Numbered from the stretch's first letter, positions 15,416 through 23,917 are shown. The stretch is DNA of 33,940 nucleotides from Clostridia bacterium (GCA_024404665.1 JAKSPQ010000005.1:1-33940); one strand, 5' to 3'. Numbers and translations: made by a program. The notes: generated from the sequence alone by a model not told the origin.

Positions 15416-15910
15416 TCAGTCTCCCATGACGACAACGTCGGCGGTTCTCTTGCGGGCGCGGGTCGTATCGAAATCGATGAAATAGATATAACCGAATTCG
15501 CCGAGATCGGCCTCTCCGTCGATGATGGCAACGGTTACGCTTCTTCCGATAATGGAAGAAATCAGATGGGCATCGGTATTATGGCAGCCTCTTGCGTCCT
15601 CCCCGTGCTCCTCGGCAAATTTAAGTGCCTTGGGACCCGGATGAAGATAGATGCCTTCTCTTGAGCAGAGCGGAGCAATTTTGTACATAACGTCGATGAG
15701 ATCCTGCTGAAGTGTCTCGAGGCCCGTCATAGACATATCGAAGGCGGCCTCCTGAGTGATTACGGAGCAGGTGGTGTGGTGAGAATACACGGTTACGGTA
15801 CCGTTCTTTATGCCGGACTCGGCAATTGCTTCTCTTACGGAAGCCGTAACGTTATGGAACGTTACAGTTCTGTCATTTGACTGAAGCTTATACTGTTTTA
15901 CGTATGTCAT
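15416..15910 (-). CDS. YjbQ family protein (short form)
   Basis: 164 residues, close to the family norm. Motifs: FHNVTASVREAIAESGIKNG, SHHTTCSVITQE (residues 43-54), QQDLIDVMYKIAP, a YLHPGP loop, HNTDAHLISSIIGRS, and the final GEFGYIYFIDFDTTRARKR strand. AAGGAG lies 9 bases before ATG 15910. It follows the triosephosphate isomerase by 13 bases and its TGA is 1 base before the SIS start, so translation is coupled. With the long YjbQ gene it flanks the SIS gene. Reported family activities (thiamine phosphate formation, metal-binding hydrolase-like fold) do not settle its role. Confidence 0.87.
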   Translation of the reverse strand: MTYVKQYKLQSNDRTVTFHNVTASVREAIAESGIKNGTVTVYSHHTTCSVITQEAAFDMSMTGLETLQQDLIDVMYKIAPLCSREGIYLHPGPKALKFAEEHGEDARGCHNTDAHLISSIIGRSVTVAIIDGEADLGEFGYIYFIDFDTTRARKRTADVVVMGD

Positions 15911-15923
15911 GGTATTCTGCTCC

Positions 15924-16643
15924 TTATTTTCCGGCTTTTTTGAGATCGTCGGCAGCGCGTCTTGTGGCTGCGATGAGCTCGTCGATCTTGGCTATGGGAT
16001 CTTCGGCGTTGCAGATTCCGGAGGCAGCGCCGGCAGCCTCAGATCCGGCCATGATAAACTCGTAGACCTGGTCGCCGTTAGTGATTCCGGCAGCCTGCTC
16101 GACCATAATATTCGGATCTATCGCCTTGATTGCCTTAATGGAATCCATTACGTAATCCATGGGACTTGCTCCCTTGCCTCCTCCGATTATGCCGGAAGGC
16201 TCCGGATTTATGATATCGGGGTGAAGCTCGGCAATTGCTCTCGCCTCGTCAAGGGTATCGGCACAGGCAAAAACATACATATCGAGTTCTCTTGCACGCT
16301 CGATAGTCTTCTTCATCTGCGGGAGGCTCATGGGCTTTTCGCAGTGATTGATCATAACTCCGGTGCAGCCGGCGGCCTTAAGTCCCTCGGGGAGAATGTC
16401 GGCGCAGCCTCTTCCGGGTCTCAGGGTATCCATGTAGGTGCACATTACAAAGAGGTTTTTCGTGTTTTCGGCGACTCTGCGAACCTCAAGCGCGGGACAG
16501 AAGAAGAGAACGTCAATATCATATTTCTCCGCTGCTCTGTCGGCGGCCTTAGCGTATTCGAGAAGAGTGTCTCCGTATACGTAATTCTTGGTTCCCACCT
16601 CAAAATAAGGGGTGCGGATTTTTCTTTTGGATGATTCTGCCAT
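15924..16643 (-). CDS. Archaeal-type triosephosphate isomerase family protein
   Basis: 239 residues, shorter than bacterial TpiA (~250) and closest in pattern to archaeal TIM. The catalytic set can be placed: Lys19 in GTKNYVYG, His100 in VMINHCEKPM (family NHSE), and Glu148 in INPEPSGIIGGG. The phosphate-binding glycines GIIGGGKGAS and the later QAAGITNGD are present. It would interconvert a ketose and aldose phosphate. Its position with SIS and YjbQ genes suggests a sugar-phosphate route other than central glycolysis, such as a tetrulose phosphate, but that is inference. AAGGA precedes ATG 16643; the gap to the upstream gene is 24 bases. Confidence 0.84.
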   Translation of the reverse strand: MAESSKRKIRTPYFEVGTKNYVYGDTLLEYAKAADRAAEKYDIDVLFFCPALEVRRVAENTKNLFVMCTYMDTLRPGRGCADILPEGLKAAGCTGVMINHCEKPMSLPQMKKTIERARELDMYVFACADTLDEARAIAELHPDIINPEPSGIIGGGKGASPMDYVMDSIKAIKAIDPNIMVEQAAGITNGDQVYEFIMAGSEAAGAASGICNAEDPIAKIDELIAATRRAADDLKKAGK

Positions 16644-16667
16644 ATCCTTATCCTTCTTTTACAGATG

Positions 16668-18191
16668 TTATTTATTGATGTTCTCGGGAGTATCGATGAT
16701 AATGAGCGCTGCGATTGATGCGTACGAATAATACATATATCTGTTGGAAGTCGTCTCCTTGAGACCGACGCCGTCGCCCTCGCTTCTCAGATATGCCGCC
16801 GCATCGTAAAATTCGAATTCGTACTGCGACGCATACTTCGCATCCGGGTTCAGGCAGCGGGAGATTACTACATAGTGAGTATTCTCTCCTCTGCACAGCA
16901 TGGCGATAATTCCCTGAGGATGAGCATCAAGAAGCTGCTTGATTACGGCTCTGCTTCCGTTGTACACTCTTCTTACCGCAAGCTGCGTTCCGTCCACTTC
17001 AAATGCTTCTGCAATTCTTGCCCATGCGACGTATACGGGATTTCCGTAAAGGACATCCGTAGGACGCTGAGCTCCGATATTGGCGGTATTGGCGAGAGCC
17101 ACCGTATACGGATCGGCGGGAAGCATTCCGTTCTGACCGGATCTGAAGTCATACCCAACCGTAAGCTTTGCATCCATATTGTGAAGCACCATAGCAAACG
17201 AGCATATCGAGCAGCCCTTGTCTATCCATGCGGATTTTCCGCCGGGGAGCTTATCGTCTATGGCGAATATCTTTTTATATCCGCCTCCGACACAATACAG
17301 TTTATCAAGAAGCGAGGCGTCCCAATCGCTTCCGGTCATATTGTTCTGACTGTAGAATGTGAAAGCATCCTTGTCCACAACAGTTACGGTGAAGGAAGCA
17401 GAAGAGTCTCCGGCCGAAGCGGTAACCGTTGCCACTCCCTCCGAAAGAGCCGTATAGCTGCCGGAGGAGGATACAAGCAGAACCGAATCGTCAGATGATT
17501 TCCAGACGGCAGAGGAATCGGGGCCGTAAGGAAGCACCCGCGCGTAAAATGTGCCCGACGAATACAGTCTTAGCTTTGTTTCCTTAAAAGCCACGGTGAC
17601 GCCCGTAACCCCGACGGGTTCGGGATAAAATGATGCGGCAGTGTCTCCCGGCATATAATCCTCTACGGTAAGAGGAGCATATACAGCATCCTTTTCGGTC
17701 TGTCCGCCGTAAAGCACGGCATAGAAATTATCACCGAACGAGGGAGCAAGAGTAAAGCTCCCGTTTTTTAAAACACAGATATCAAAAGAAGAACTCTCCG
17801 TCTTAACATCGGTCTTCTCGAGAGAGGGTAAGCTTCCTGCAGAGGTAGAAGGACATGAGAGCATAAAGCCCGAATCTCCGTCGGCGCCGATATTTCCCCT
17901 CGGGGATAATGTATATGTCCCGTCCCCGTGCTTTTCTATCAGAAAGCACTGAGAAACCGAATCCTTATTTGCAGCCTTCAGCGTAACCGGCGTCTTCTTT
18001 CCGTCGCCGGCATCGAGATACAAGCCGGTTTCGGCGTTTCTGAGCCTGTATACACCGTCTGTCAGTCCCTGCTCTTTGGGCCTTTGCTCCGGTTCGGTTA
18101 CATCGGAGAATCCTTCGGCAGATGAAACCGGTATGCCCGACAGCAAAAGAAGACAGGTAAGCAGGATAATTATAAGCCTGTTTTTTTTCAT
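16668..18191 (-). CDS. Secreted protein: ricin-like lectin, Ig-like domain, C39-like peptidase
   Basis: 507 residues. Signal peptide residues 1-25 (KKNRLIIILLTCLLLLSG, cleavage near SSA). Residues ~45-185 look like a ricin-type beta-trefoil (GVYRLRNAETGLYLDAGDG and repeated hydrophobic triplets). Residues ~195-272 are a Big_2-type Ig-like domain (VTGVTVAFKETKLRLYSSGT to FTVTVV). Residues ~280-500 resemble papain-like C39-type peptidases: KGCSICSFAM with Cys327, NTHYVVISR with His439, and FYDAAAY with Asp463, in the correct order. No LPxTG-type sorting signal or membrane anchor is seen at the C-terminus, so it is probably released or bound through the lectin part. It begins 3 bases after the glycosyltransferase stop. 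The substrate is unknown. Confidence 0.78.
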   Translation of the reverse strand: MKKNRLIIILLTCLLLLSGIPVSSAEGFSDVTEPEQRPKEQGLTDGVYRLRNAETGLYLDAGDGKKTPVTLKAANKDSVSQCFLIEKHGDGTYTLSPRGNIGADGDSGFMLSCPSTSAGSLPSLEKTDVKTESSSFDICVLKNGSFTLAPSFGDNFYAVLYGGQTEKDAVYAPLTVEDYMPGDTAASFYPEPVGVTGVTVAFKETKLRLYSSGTFYARVLPYGPDSSAVWKSSDDSVLLVSSSGSYTALSEGVATVTASAGDSSASFTVTVVDKDAFTFYSQNNMTGSDWDASLLDKLYCVGGGYKKIFAIDDKLPGGKSAWIDKGCSICSFAMVLHNMDAKLTVGYDFRSGQNGMLPADPYTVALANTANIGAQRPTDVLYGNPVYVAWARIAEAFEVDGTQLAVRRVYNGSRAVIKQLLDAHPQGIIAMLCRGENTHYVVISRCLNPDAKYASQYEFEFYDAAAYLRSEGDGVGLKETTSNRYMYYSYASIAALIIIDTPENINK

Positions 18192-18194
18192 AAA

Positions 18195-18929
18195 TCAGAT
18201 TTCGCTCTCGGCGATCCTTTTTTTCATTTTTCTGAGGTCGCGAAGCATCCTGAAGGTATCTCTGAAGAGATGTACCTTGGACTCTCCGTGGACCATTACC
18301 TTAACGGGTATTTCGCCGATTTTCAGTCCGAGCTTCTGAGCCCACAGAAGAGCTTCAAAATCAAAGGCAAATCTGTCGACCTCGCACCGCGGGAAGATCA
18401 TTCCTATGGCCTTATGCGAAAAAGCCTTGCACCCGCACTGTGAATCCGATAATCTGAAGCCTCCGGCAAGTGCCAAAACCTTAAGATAGGTTTTTGAAGC
18501 AAGCTTGCGGATAAAGCTGTATCCCTCATAGCCCTCATCGGTCAGATTTCTGGAGCCGATGGCAACTTCTGTCTCCGGATCGATCAGAAACCTGTTATAG
18601 AAGGTTTTGATGACCTCGGTGCCGTATGCAAGATCGGCGTCGGTAAACATGGCGATGTCGCCCTCGGACTCAAGCAGCGCAGTTCTTACGGCATAGCCCT
18701 TTCCGCGGTTCGGTGAATATGAAATAACTCTTACTCCGTCAAGATGAAGGCTGTTTACGACGTCTGCGGAGCCGTCGGAGCTTCCGTCGTCGGCAAATAT
18801 GATTTCATAGTCGGGAGCGCCGGTTTTATCCCGTCCGAATTCCCTTTCAAGCGACTCCGAGAGTCTCATCGCCGTTTTGGCTATGACAGCCGCTTCGTTA
18901 TACATCGGTATACATACTGATATTTTCAT
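18195..18929 (-). CDS. GT2 family glycosyltransferase (dolichyl/polyprenyl-phosphate type)
   Basis: 244 residues, a soluble GT-A fold like Alg5/DPM1. Nucleotide-binding motifs: ISVCIPMYNEAAVI at the N-terminus, FADDGSSDGS (residues ~45-54), NRGKGYAVRTAL, and the metal-binding TDADLAYG. The acceptor-side QCGCKAF and the EIPVKVMVHGESKV strand are typical of polyprenyl-phosphate glucosyl/mannosyl transferases. It would load a sugar from UDP- or GDP-sugar onto a polyprenyl phosphate at the inner membrane face. No membrane helices are present. It lies 10 bases after the sortase gene, suggesting a joint role in cell-envelope glycosylation. Confidence 0.89.
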   Translation of the reverse strand: MKISVCIPMYNEAAVIAKTAMRLSESLEREFGRDKTGAPDYEIIFADDGSSDGSADVVNSLHLDGVRVISYSPNRGKGYAVRTALLESEGDIAMFTDADLAYGTEVIKTFYNRFLIDPETEVAIGSRNLTDEGYEGYSFIRKLASKTYLKVLALAGGFRLSDSQCGCKAFSHKAIGMIFPRCEVDRFAFDFEALLWAQKLGLKIGEIPVKVMVHGESKVHLFRDTFRMLRDLRKMKKRIAESEI

Positions 18930-18939
18930 GGCGATTATG

Positions 18940-19980
18940 TTATCTTTCTATGCTTTTGAGAATGCCGTGAATGGCATATCTTCCGTCGGTTACTCCCGAA
19001 ATACATGTCGAGAGTGTGATAATTCTGGAATCCGGACCGAATTCGATTCCTTCCTTGTGAAATTTTGACTGGCGTTCTTCATCTTTGCAGAACTCCACGA
19101 AGTCGCTGTCACCGGAGAACCAGACTCTAAAATAGTCGTCATCGGCGGTCGTTTCGTATATCGAGAAAATCTCATATGTGAAAATACCGTCAAAGGTGTA
19201 AATTGTAAGATCCGTCGAACGGAAAAAGTCCTCCTCAAGGTATTTCAGAACCGAGTGGAACATTGCTCCGTTTTCCATGTTATGGCCGTAAATTACGGTG
19301 TTTTTGTTGTCGGAAAGAGAAAAAGAATTTCTGAAGTCCACAAAAATCGCGCCGGCCTTAAGAGTCGTCTCCGTAAAGCTGTGCTTCAGATAGTACTCAT
19401 TGTCATTTCCCTTCACGAGAGGGTACGAAACCTTGGTTCCGGGAACGCTTATGTATCCGAATGTATCCTGATTGTTATCCTTAAGTTCCTCAAGCTTTAC
19501 GAGCATCTGCATGAATCTCGAGCTTGACAGCTTGTCAACTCCTTTTGACGGCTCGTAAATCACGGCCCCCTGTGTTTTTATCTGCTCAAAGGACTGCATC
19601 GGCGCCCCATGGGCATCTCTGGGAAGGCCTATTGCCATTTTCTCCTCCGCGGCAGCCAGAGCACCGGCGAAATCGTCAGCGATTACGTCGTATATTTTAT
19701 CGGCAGTCCTGTACTGCGCAAGAATATCGACGATTTTATAGAGGCAGAACATAAAGCACAGTCCGAACAGGAGGATGAAAACATTGCTTACCGCATTTGA
19801 GGCGTTTCTCTTTTTCTTCTTCTGTTTTTCCGAAATGACAGCCTGTGACTCTCCTCCGAGGAAATCCTCGGGAGTCATATCCGAAAGAGACTGACTGAAC
19901 AGATTCTCGGGGGAAGCACCTTTTTCGAGCGAAGAATAGTAATTGTCAACGTTCTGATTGCTGTATTTCTTTTTTCGCAT
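18940..19980 (-). CDS. srtB: Class B sortase
   Basis: 346 residues, type II membrane protein: a long cytoplasmic N-terminal tail with a KQKKKKRNAS patch, membrane helix at ~63-88, then the extracellular catalytic domain. His233 (IYGHNMENG), Cys326 (TLSTCISG) and Arg334 (DGRYAIHG) form the sortase triad, and the helix-rich insert before the cysteine is characteristic of class B. It cleaves a sorting signal (NPQTN-like in known SrtB) and attaches the protein to peptidoglycan or pilin. No protein with a recognisable sorting signal is in the window. A GGGAGGGGG ribosome binding region lies about 12 bases before ATG 19980. First gene of a likely seven-gene operon with its own promoter. Confidence 0.93.
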   Translation of the reverse strand: MRKKKYSNQNVDNYYSSLEKGASPENLFSQSLSDMTPEDFLGGESQAVISEKQKKKKRNASNAVSNVFILLFGLCFMFCLYKIVDILAQYRTADKIYDVIADDFAGALAAAEEKMAIGLPRDAHGAPMQSFEQIKTQGAVIYEPSKGVDKLSSSRFMQMLVKLEELKDNNQDTFGYISVPGTKVSYPLVKGNDNEYYLKHSFTETTLKAGAIFVDFRNSFSLSDNKNTVIYGHNMENGAMFHSVLKYLEEDFFRSTDLTIYTFDGIFTYEIFSIYETTADDDYFRVWFSGDSDFVEFCKDEERQSKFHKEGIEFGPDSRIITLSTCISGVTDGRYAIHGILKSIER

Positions 19981-20051
19981 TTAAATGACTTCCCCCTCCC
20001 ATCGCAGTTTTTTCGAAAAATATTACAAAAAATAGATAATTTAACTAATAT

Positions 20052-20080
20052 ATTATATAACAAAAAGATATAAAAATCAA
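20052..20080 (-). promoter_or_regulatory. Promoter of the sortase operon
   Basis: On the minus strand TTGATT (20075-20080) and TATAAT (20052-20057) with a 17-base spacer. The -35 box overlaps the stop codon of the histidine kinase gene, and the leader to 19980 is about 65 bases. Confidence 0.66.
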
Positions 20081-21606
20081 GAGTTTTCTTTGTCTGCAAC
20101 AGTTTCAAGTTCAAACCAGAAGGTTGAGCCTTTGCCCAAAGTGCTTTCCACTCCGTATCTTGCTCCGTGCAGCTGAAGATTGTTCTTGACTATTGAGAGT
20201 CCGAGTCCGGTTCCGACGTGAGCTCTCTTGTGAGATCTGTCGACTTTATAGTAGCGCTCCCAGATATCCCTGAGCTTTTCGGGAGGAATGCCCTCCCCGT
20301 AATCGGTTACGGATATTCTGACGCAGCTTTTTCCCGTCATCTGACCGGCGTTGTCTTCCGCGTCTCTCAGCAGCTTCTGTCTGACGGTGACCATTTTGTT
20401 GTCACCGGCGTAGTTTATCGCATTGTTCACAAGATTGTAAACCGTCTGTATAATCATCGTTTTGTCCGCGCAGACAGACACGTCACCGTCTGCCTCAAAG
20501 CAGATGTCAAACGAGTCGTGCAGCGAAAATCTTGAATATCTGTCGATGACTTCGCCTATTGCCTCCGTAAGATTGAACACGGTCTTTTCGGGCTTTTTGG
20601 TCCCGGCCTCGATTTTCGAAAGATCGAGCATGTCGTTTACAAGGTCGGTCAGATGTCCGGCCTCATCGATGATCACCTGAACGTTTTCGGGTGTATTTTC
20701 GCCCGGAATATCCCTCATAACCTCGGCATAACCTGAAATCATAGTCAGCGGTGTTCTCAGGTCGTGCGATACATTTGCGACGAGCTCCTTCTGAAGAGCG
20801 TCGGAGCGTCTGATTTCCTCGGCAGCATAGTTAAGGGTTTCGGCGAGCTCAATGGTTTCGCGGTAGCCCTTAGGCTTGAAGCCGGTTTCATAATCGCCCT
20901 TCGCAAGCTTTTTTGCGGCCTCGTTCATTTCCGTAAGAGGCTTCGATATATTGACGGAAAAAAGTGCCGCGGCAATGACGGCAAAAATGATTATGAGTCC
21001 GGACAGCCAGATAAACTGGTAGGTTATAAGGCTGTCAACCGTCTTGTACGGCGTAAACTCGGAATCTACAAAAACAACGTATTTCTTACCGTCGGCACCG
21101 TCGGCAATATTTACGGATACTGCCTTTATCAGTCCTCCGTGACGTCCGATACTCCCTTTCGAAGGTTCGGGAGCATCATCGGTTCCGTCCGGACGGTACA
21201 TACCGAAGGTATCCACGGTTTTTCCGCCGTTAGCCAAAGCCTTCTCATAATACTGTTCGAGAATGTTGTCCGGAAGATGGTGAATTATACACACGGGTGA
21301 CGACTCTACCGATACGGTCTCGGATCCATTGCCGATACTGCCCGTTTCAAATATCAGAACACAGATTTTATAGTTGGCGGCAAGTGAGTACGCCCTCTCC
21401 TCCACGTTCTCGGATCCTGCGCAAACCGACAGCATAGAAGAAATCTTATCGAGCTCGCGCAGTCTCGTTCTTGAGTAAAAGGATCTGACGAGCGCTATCT
21501 GAACAACGAATATAATAACCAGCATCAGCAAAACAAAGGCAGTAAAGTAAAGTACTATCCTGCCTTTGATTCCGAAGCTGTATTTGGTTTTTTCGGCCCG
21601 CTTCAA
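20077..21606 (-). CDS. Sensor histidine kinase
   Basis: 509 residues. Start is TTG 21606, overlapping the regulator's TGA by four bases (TTGA), with GAGG 7 bases upstream. Membrane helices at ~17-40 and ~196-217 enclose an extracellular sensor of about 150 residues. Then a HAMP linker (KPLTEMNEAAKKLAKGDYE), the phosphoacceptor His281 in SHDLRTPLTMISGY, and the ATPase domain with N box NLVNNAINYAG, DYGEGIPP, and the GTGLGLSIV box. All residues needed for phosphorelay are present. It senses an unknown envelope signal and phosphorylates the adjacent regulator. With the HtrA gene ahead of it, control of envelope stress is the natural guess. Confidence 0.95.
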   Translation of the reverse strand: MKRAEKTKYSFGIKGRIVLYFTAFVLLMLVIIFVVQIALVRSFYSRTRLRELDKISSMLSVCAGSENVEERAYSLAANYKICVLIFETGSIGNGSETVSVESSPVCIIHHLPDNILEQYYEKALANGGKTVDTFGMYRPDGTDDAPEPSKGSIGRHGGLIKAVSVNIADGADGKKYVVFVDSEFTPYKTVDSLITYQFIWLSGLIIIFAVIAAALFSVNISKPLTEMNEAAKKLAKGDYETGFKPKGYRETIELAETLNYAAEEIRRSDALQKELVANVSHDLRTPLTMISGYAEVMRDIPGENTPENVQVIIDEAGHLTDLVNDMLDLSKIEAGTKKPEKTVFNLTEAIGEVIDRYSRFSLHDSFDICFEADGDVSVCADKTMIIQTVYNLVNNAINYAGDNKMVTVRQKLLRDAEDNAGQMTGKSCVRISVTDYGEGIPPEKLRDIWERYYKVDRSHKRAHVGTGLGLSIVKNNLQLHGARYGVESTLGKGSTFWFELETVADKENS

Positions 21607-22301
21607 GCTCTTCCCTCGAATCTGTAGCCTATTCCGCGCAGAGTAACGATATATTCGGAATACTTACCGAGAGACTTGCGCAGCAGCTTGATATGCGTAT
21701 CAAGCGTTCTTGCGTCTCCGTAAAAATCATAGCCCCATACATCGCTGATAAGCTTTTCTCTGGAAAGTGCAATATTGCGGTTGTTGAGCATGTAGAAGAA
21801 CAGCTCGTATTCCTTCGGGGACATATCGATGCGCTGACCGTCTATGTAAACGATTCTTGCGGTCAGGTCCGCCTTTAAGCCGCCGCCGTCCATTTCGATG
21901 ATTTCGTGCTTCTTTTCACTTGTTGCCGCCTCGTTTGCGGTTACTCTCCTCTTGAGAATCGCTTCCACTCTGAGGAGCAGCTCCTTGGGAGAAAAGGGCT
22001 TGACAACGTAATCGTCGGCTCCCAGGCAGAAGCCGTTGATTTTATCGTATTCCTCTCCCCTTGCGGAAAGCATAATAATCGGAACGGCGGAAAACTTTCT
22101 GATTTCCCTTACCGCGGAAAAACCGTCGAGTTCCGGCATCATAATGTCCATAACGACTATGTCAACCTTTTCGTCTTTGCAGATGGTTACGGCTTCCATG
22201 CCGTCAGAGGCTTCCTTAACCCCATCGCCTTCGCATTCCGCATATTTTCTGACTATTGAACGGATGCCGGCTTCATCATCGGCGATTAAAATCGTATACA
22301 T
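21603..22301 (-). CDS. OmpR/PhoB family response regulator
   Basis: 232 residues. Receiver domain (1-~120) with acidic pair D8/D9, phosphoacceptor Asp52 in VVMDIMMPELDG, and Lys101 in DYVVKPFSPKE. The C-terminal winged helix (~135-230) shows MSPKEYELFFYMLNN, then ISDVWGYDFYGDARTLDTHI and the wing RGIGYRFE. It binds DNA as a dimer when phosphorylated. GAGGA precedes ATG 22301 by about 8 bases. It follows htrA by 25 bases and is coupled to the kinase gene. Confidence 0.95.
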   Translation of the reverse strand: MYTILIADDEAGIRSIVRKYAECEGDGVKEASDGMEAVTICKDEKVDIVVMDIMMPELDGFSAVREIRKFSAVPIIMLSARGEEYDKINGFCLGADDYVVKPFSPKELLLRVEAILKRRVTANEAATSEKKHEIIEMDGGGLKADLTARIVYIDGQRIDMSPKEYELFFYMLNNRNIALSREKLISDVWGYDFYGDARTLDTHIKLLRKSLGKYSEYIVTLRGIGYRFEGRA

Positions 22302-22326
22302 TGATAAATCCTCACAATTGAAATAA

Positions 22327-23703
22327 TTAAGACTTGCTGTTCTGATTAAGCTCAGGGGTCTTTTCGACGAGCTCTACCTCCACGGTTACGGAGCGGCCTC
22401 CTCTCATAACTATAAGAGTAACTTTGTCTCCGACATTGCTCTTTTTGAGAAGGGCCTTGAGCTCCGAAGCGTAGCTGACTTCAATTCCGTTGTACGACAC
22501 TATTCTGTCGCCGTATTCGAGGCCGAGGGCCTCCTTGGTTTCGAATACGTATACTCCGAGTGCGGACGAGCCGAAATAATATCTGGCGTACAGAGGATTC
22601 GTAACCTCAAGGACCTGAATGTCGATGGTTGCGCGTCCTTTGACGTATCCGTAGTTTATAAGCTCGTCTGCTACAGCCCATGCGGTATTCACGGGGATTG
22701 CGAAACCGATTCCCTCAATATTGTCACCTGATGACTTTGCATTGACGATGCCGACAAGTTCTCCGTAAAGATTGAACATTCCGCCGCCGGAGTTTCCGGG
22801 GTTTACCGCGGCATTGGTCTGAAGCAGAGTCATTGTTCCGCTGGATTCCACGATGACTTCACGCTCGGTTGCGGAAATGATGCCGTTTGTTACGGTTCCG
22901 CCGAGCTCTCCGAGAGGATTGCCGATAACAACGATTTCCTCGCCGACGACGAGAAGATTGCTTTTGCCGAGGACTGCGGCGGTAAGGTGCTTGCCCGCGG
23001 GATTGACCGAGATGACAGCGATGTCGGCGTCGGGATCTGTTCCGATAAGCTTGGCGGTAAACTCAGTACCGTCCGTAAGTCTTACCGTGATCTTGGTTGC
23101 ACCGCTTATGACGTGGTTATTCGTGATTATAATACCGGTATCGGAGATAATTACTCCGCTTCCTGCTCCGCTTACAACGTACTGGCTGTATATTCCGGAA
23201 CCGCCGGTAACGGTCTCGGTTGTTATTTCCACTACCGAGTCCTTAACCTTGGCCACAACCTGGGCAACGTTCATAAGCTCCCCTGCCTTTATTTCGGTCA
23301 GAAGAACATCGGGGTCCTTTCTGTCGGAAACCTGAATGGAGCCGACGGGCACCGACACTTCTCCGCCCGATGGCAGCTGAGTCGATTCATTTTTGTCTCC
23401 GACGATAGAAAGGTATTTGCCCGAAAGAATGATGAGTCCCGCTCCTGCGGCGAAGAAGGCCGTAATGCAGGCAAGCACTGCACAGGTAATCCCGATAATC
23501 AAACCCGTCCTGCGTTTTTTTGCGGGTCCTGCAGCCGTACCGGCGGTATGCTGAGCGCCGTTCGTTCCGGGCACCGACTGTGTATACGGCGTGTACGTAT
23601 ACTCACCGGATTCGTTTCTCGAATAAACCGCACCGTAATTTCCGATGGAATTTGGGTAATCGGTACCATCCGGATTACGGTTATCGTTAATGTTATTATC
23701 CAT
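22327..23703 (-). CDS. htrA: HtrA/DegP-like serine protease with PDZ domain
   Basis: 458 residues from ATG 23703, with GGAG 11 bases upstream; a GTG four codons earlier overlaps the binding site and is rejected. The cytoplasmic N-terminus (1-62) is polar, rich in Tyr, Asn and Gly and ends in KKRR; one membrane helix at ~66-95 anchors it. The trypsin-like domain has His197 (ITNNHVISG), Asp227 (DPDADIAVIS) and Ser305 (NPGNSGGGMF). A single PDZ domain covers ~355-445 (LGLEYGDRIVSYNGIEVS...). It degrades or refolds damaged secreted proteins at the outer membrane face. As first gene in front of a two-component pair it is likely both a target and an effector of that system. Confidence 0.93.
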   Translation of the reverse strand: MDNNINDNRNPDGTDYPNSIGNYGAVYSRNESGEYTYTPYTQSVPGTNGAQHTAGTAAGPAKKRRTGLIIGITCAVLACITAFFAAGAGLIILSGKYLSIVGDKNESTQLPSGGEVSVPVGSIQVSDRKDPDVLLTEIKAGELMNVAQVVAKVKDSVVEITTETVTGGSGIYSQYVVSGAGSGVIISDTGIIITNNHVISGATKITVRLTDGTEFTAKLIGTDPDADIAVISVNPAGKHLTAAVLGKSNLLVVGEEIVVIGNPLGELGGTVTNGIISATEREVIVESSGTMTLLQTNAAVNPGNSGGGMFNLYGELVGIVNAKSSGDNIEGIGFAIPVNTAWAVADELINYGYVKGRATIDIQVLEVTNPLYARYYFGSSALGVYVFETKEALGLEYGDRIVSYNGIEVSYASELKALLKKSNVGDKVTLIVMRGGRSVTVEVELVEKTPELNQNSKS

Positions 23704-23738
23704 AGTAAAAAACACTCCTTCTCTGGATTTGCAGAAAT

Positions 23739-23744
23739 ATTATA
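23739..23744 (-). promoter_or_regulatory. Possible -10 box of the htrA operon
   Basis: A perfect TATAAT on the minus strand lies about 35 bases before the htrA start. No acceptable -35 box is found 16-18 bases upstream (AAACAA at 17), unlike the other promoters here, so an activator such as the downstream response regulator may be needed. Confidence 0.38.
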
Positions 23745-23917
23745 CAACAGAATTGTGAACATTGTTTGATGTTGTTTTAAATAGTCGTTGAAAGATAACA
23801 AATTCTGCTATGTTTTTTTATCATTTTTTTTTATTTTCATACCGACCGGCCGAAAAAGCATTTTTCGAAGCTTCCGTGTCGCGGAAAGAATGCCCGACAA
23901 CACGTTTCCGTCGGTTA

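Noticed and set aside
15909..16634. 241-residue plus-strand frame opposite the TIM gene
   Set aside because: Antisense shadow; the minus strand carries all TIM catalytic motifs.
22987..23769. 260-residue plus-strand frame opposite htrA
   Set aside because: Antisense shadow of the HtrA catalytic domain and N-terminus.
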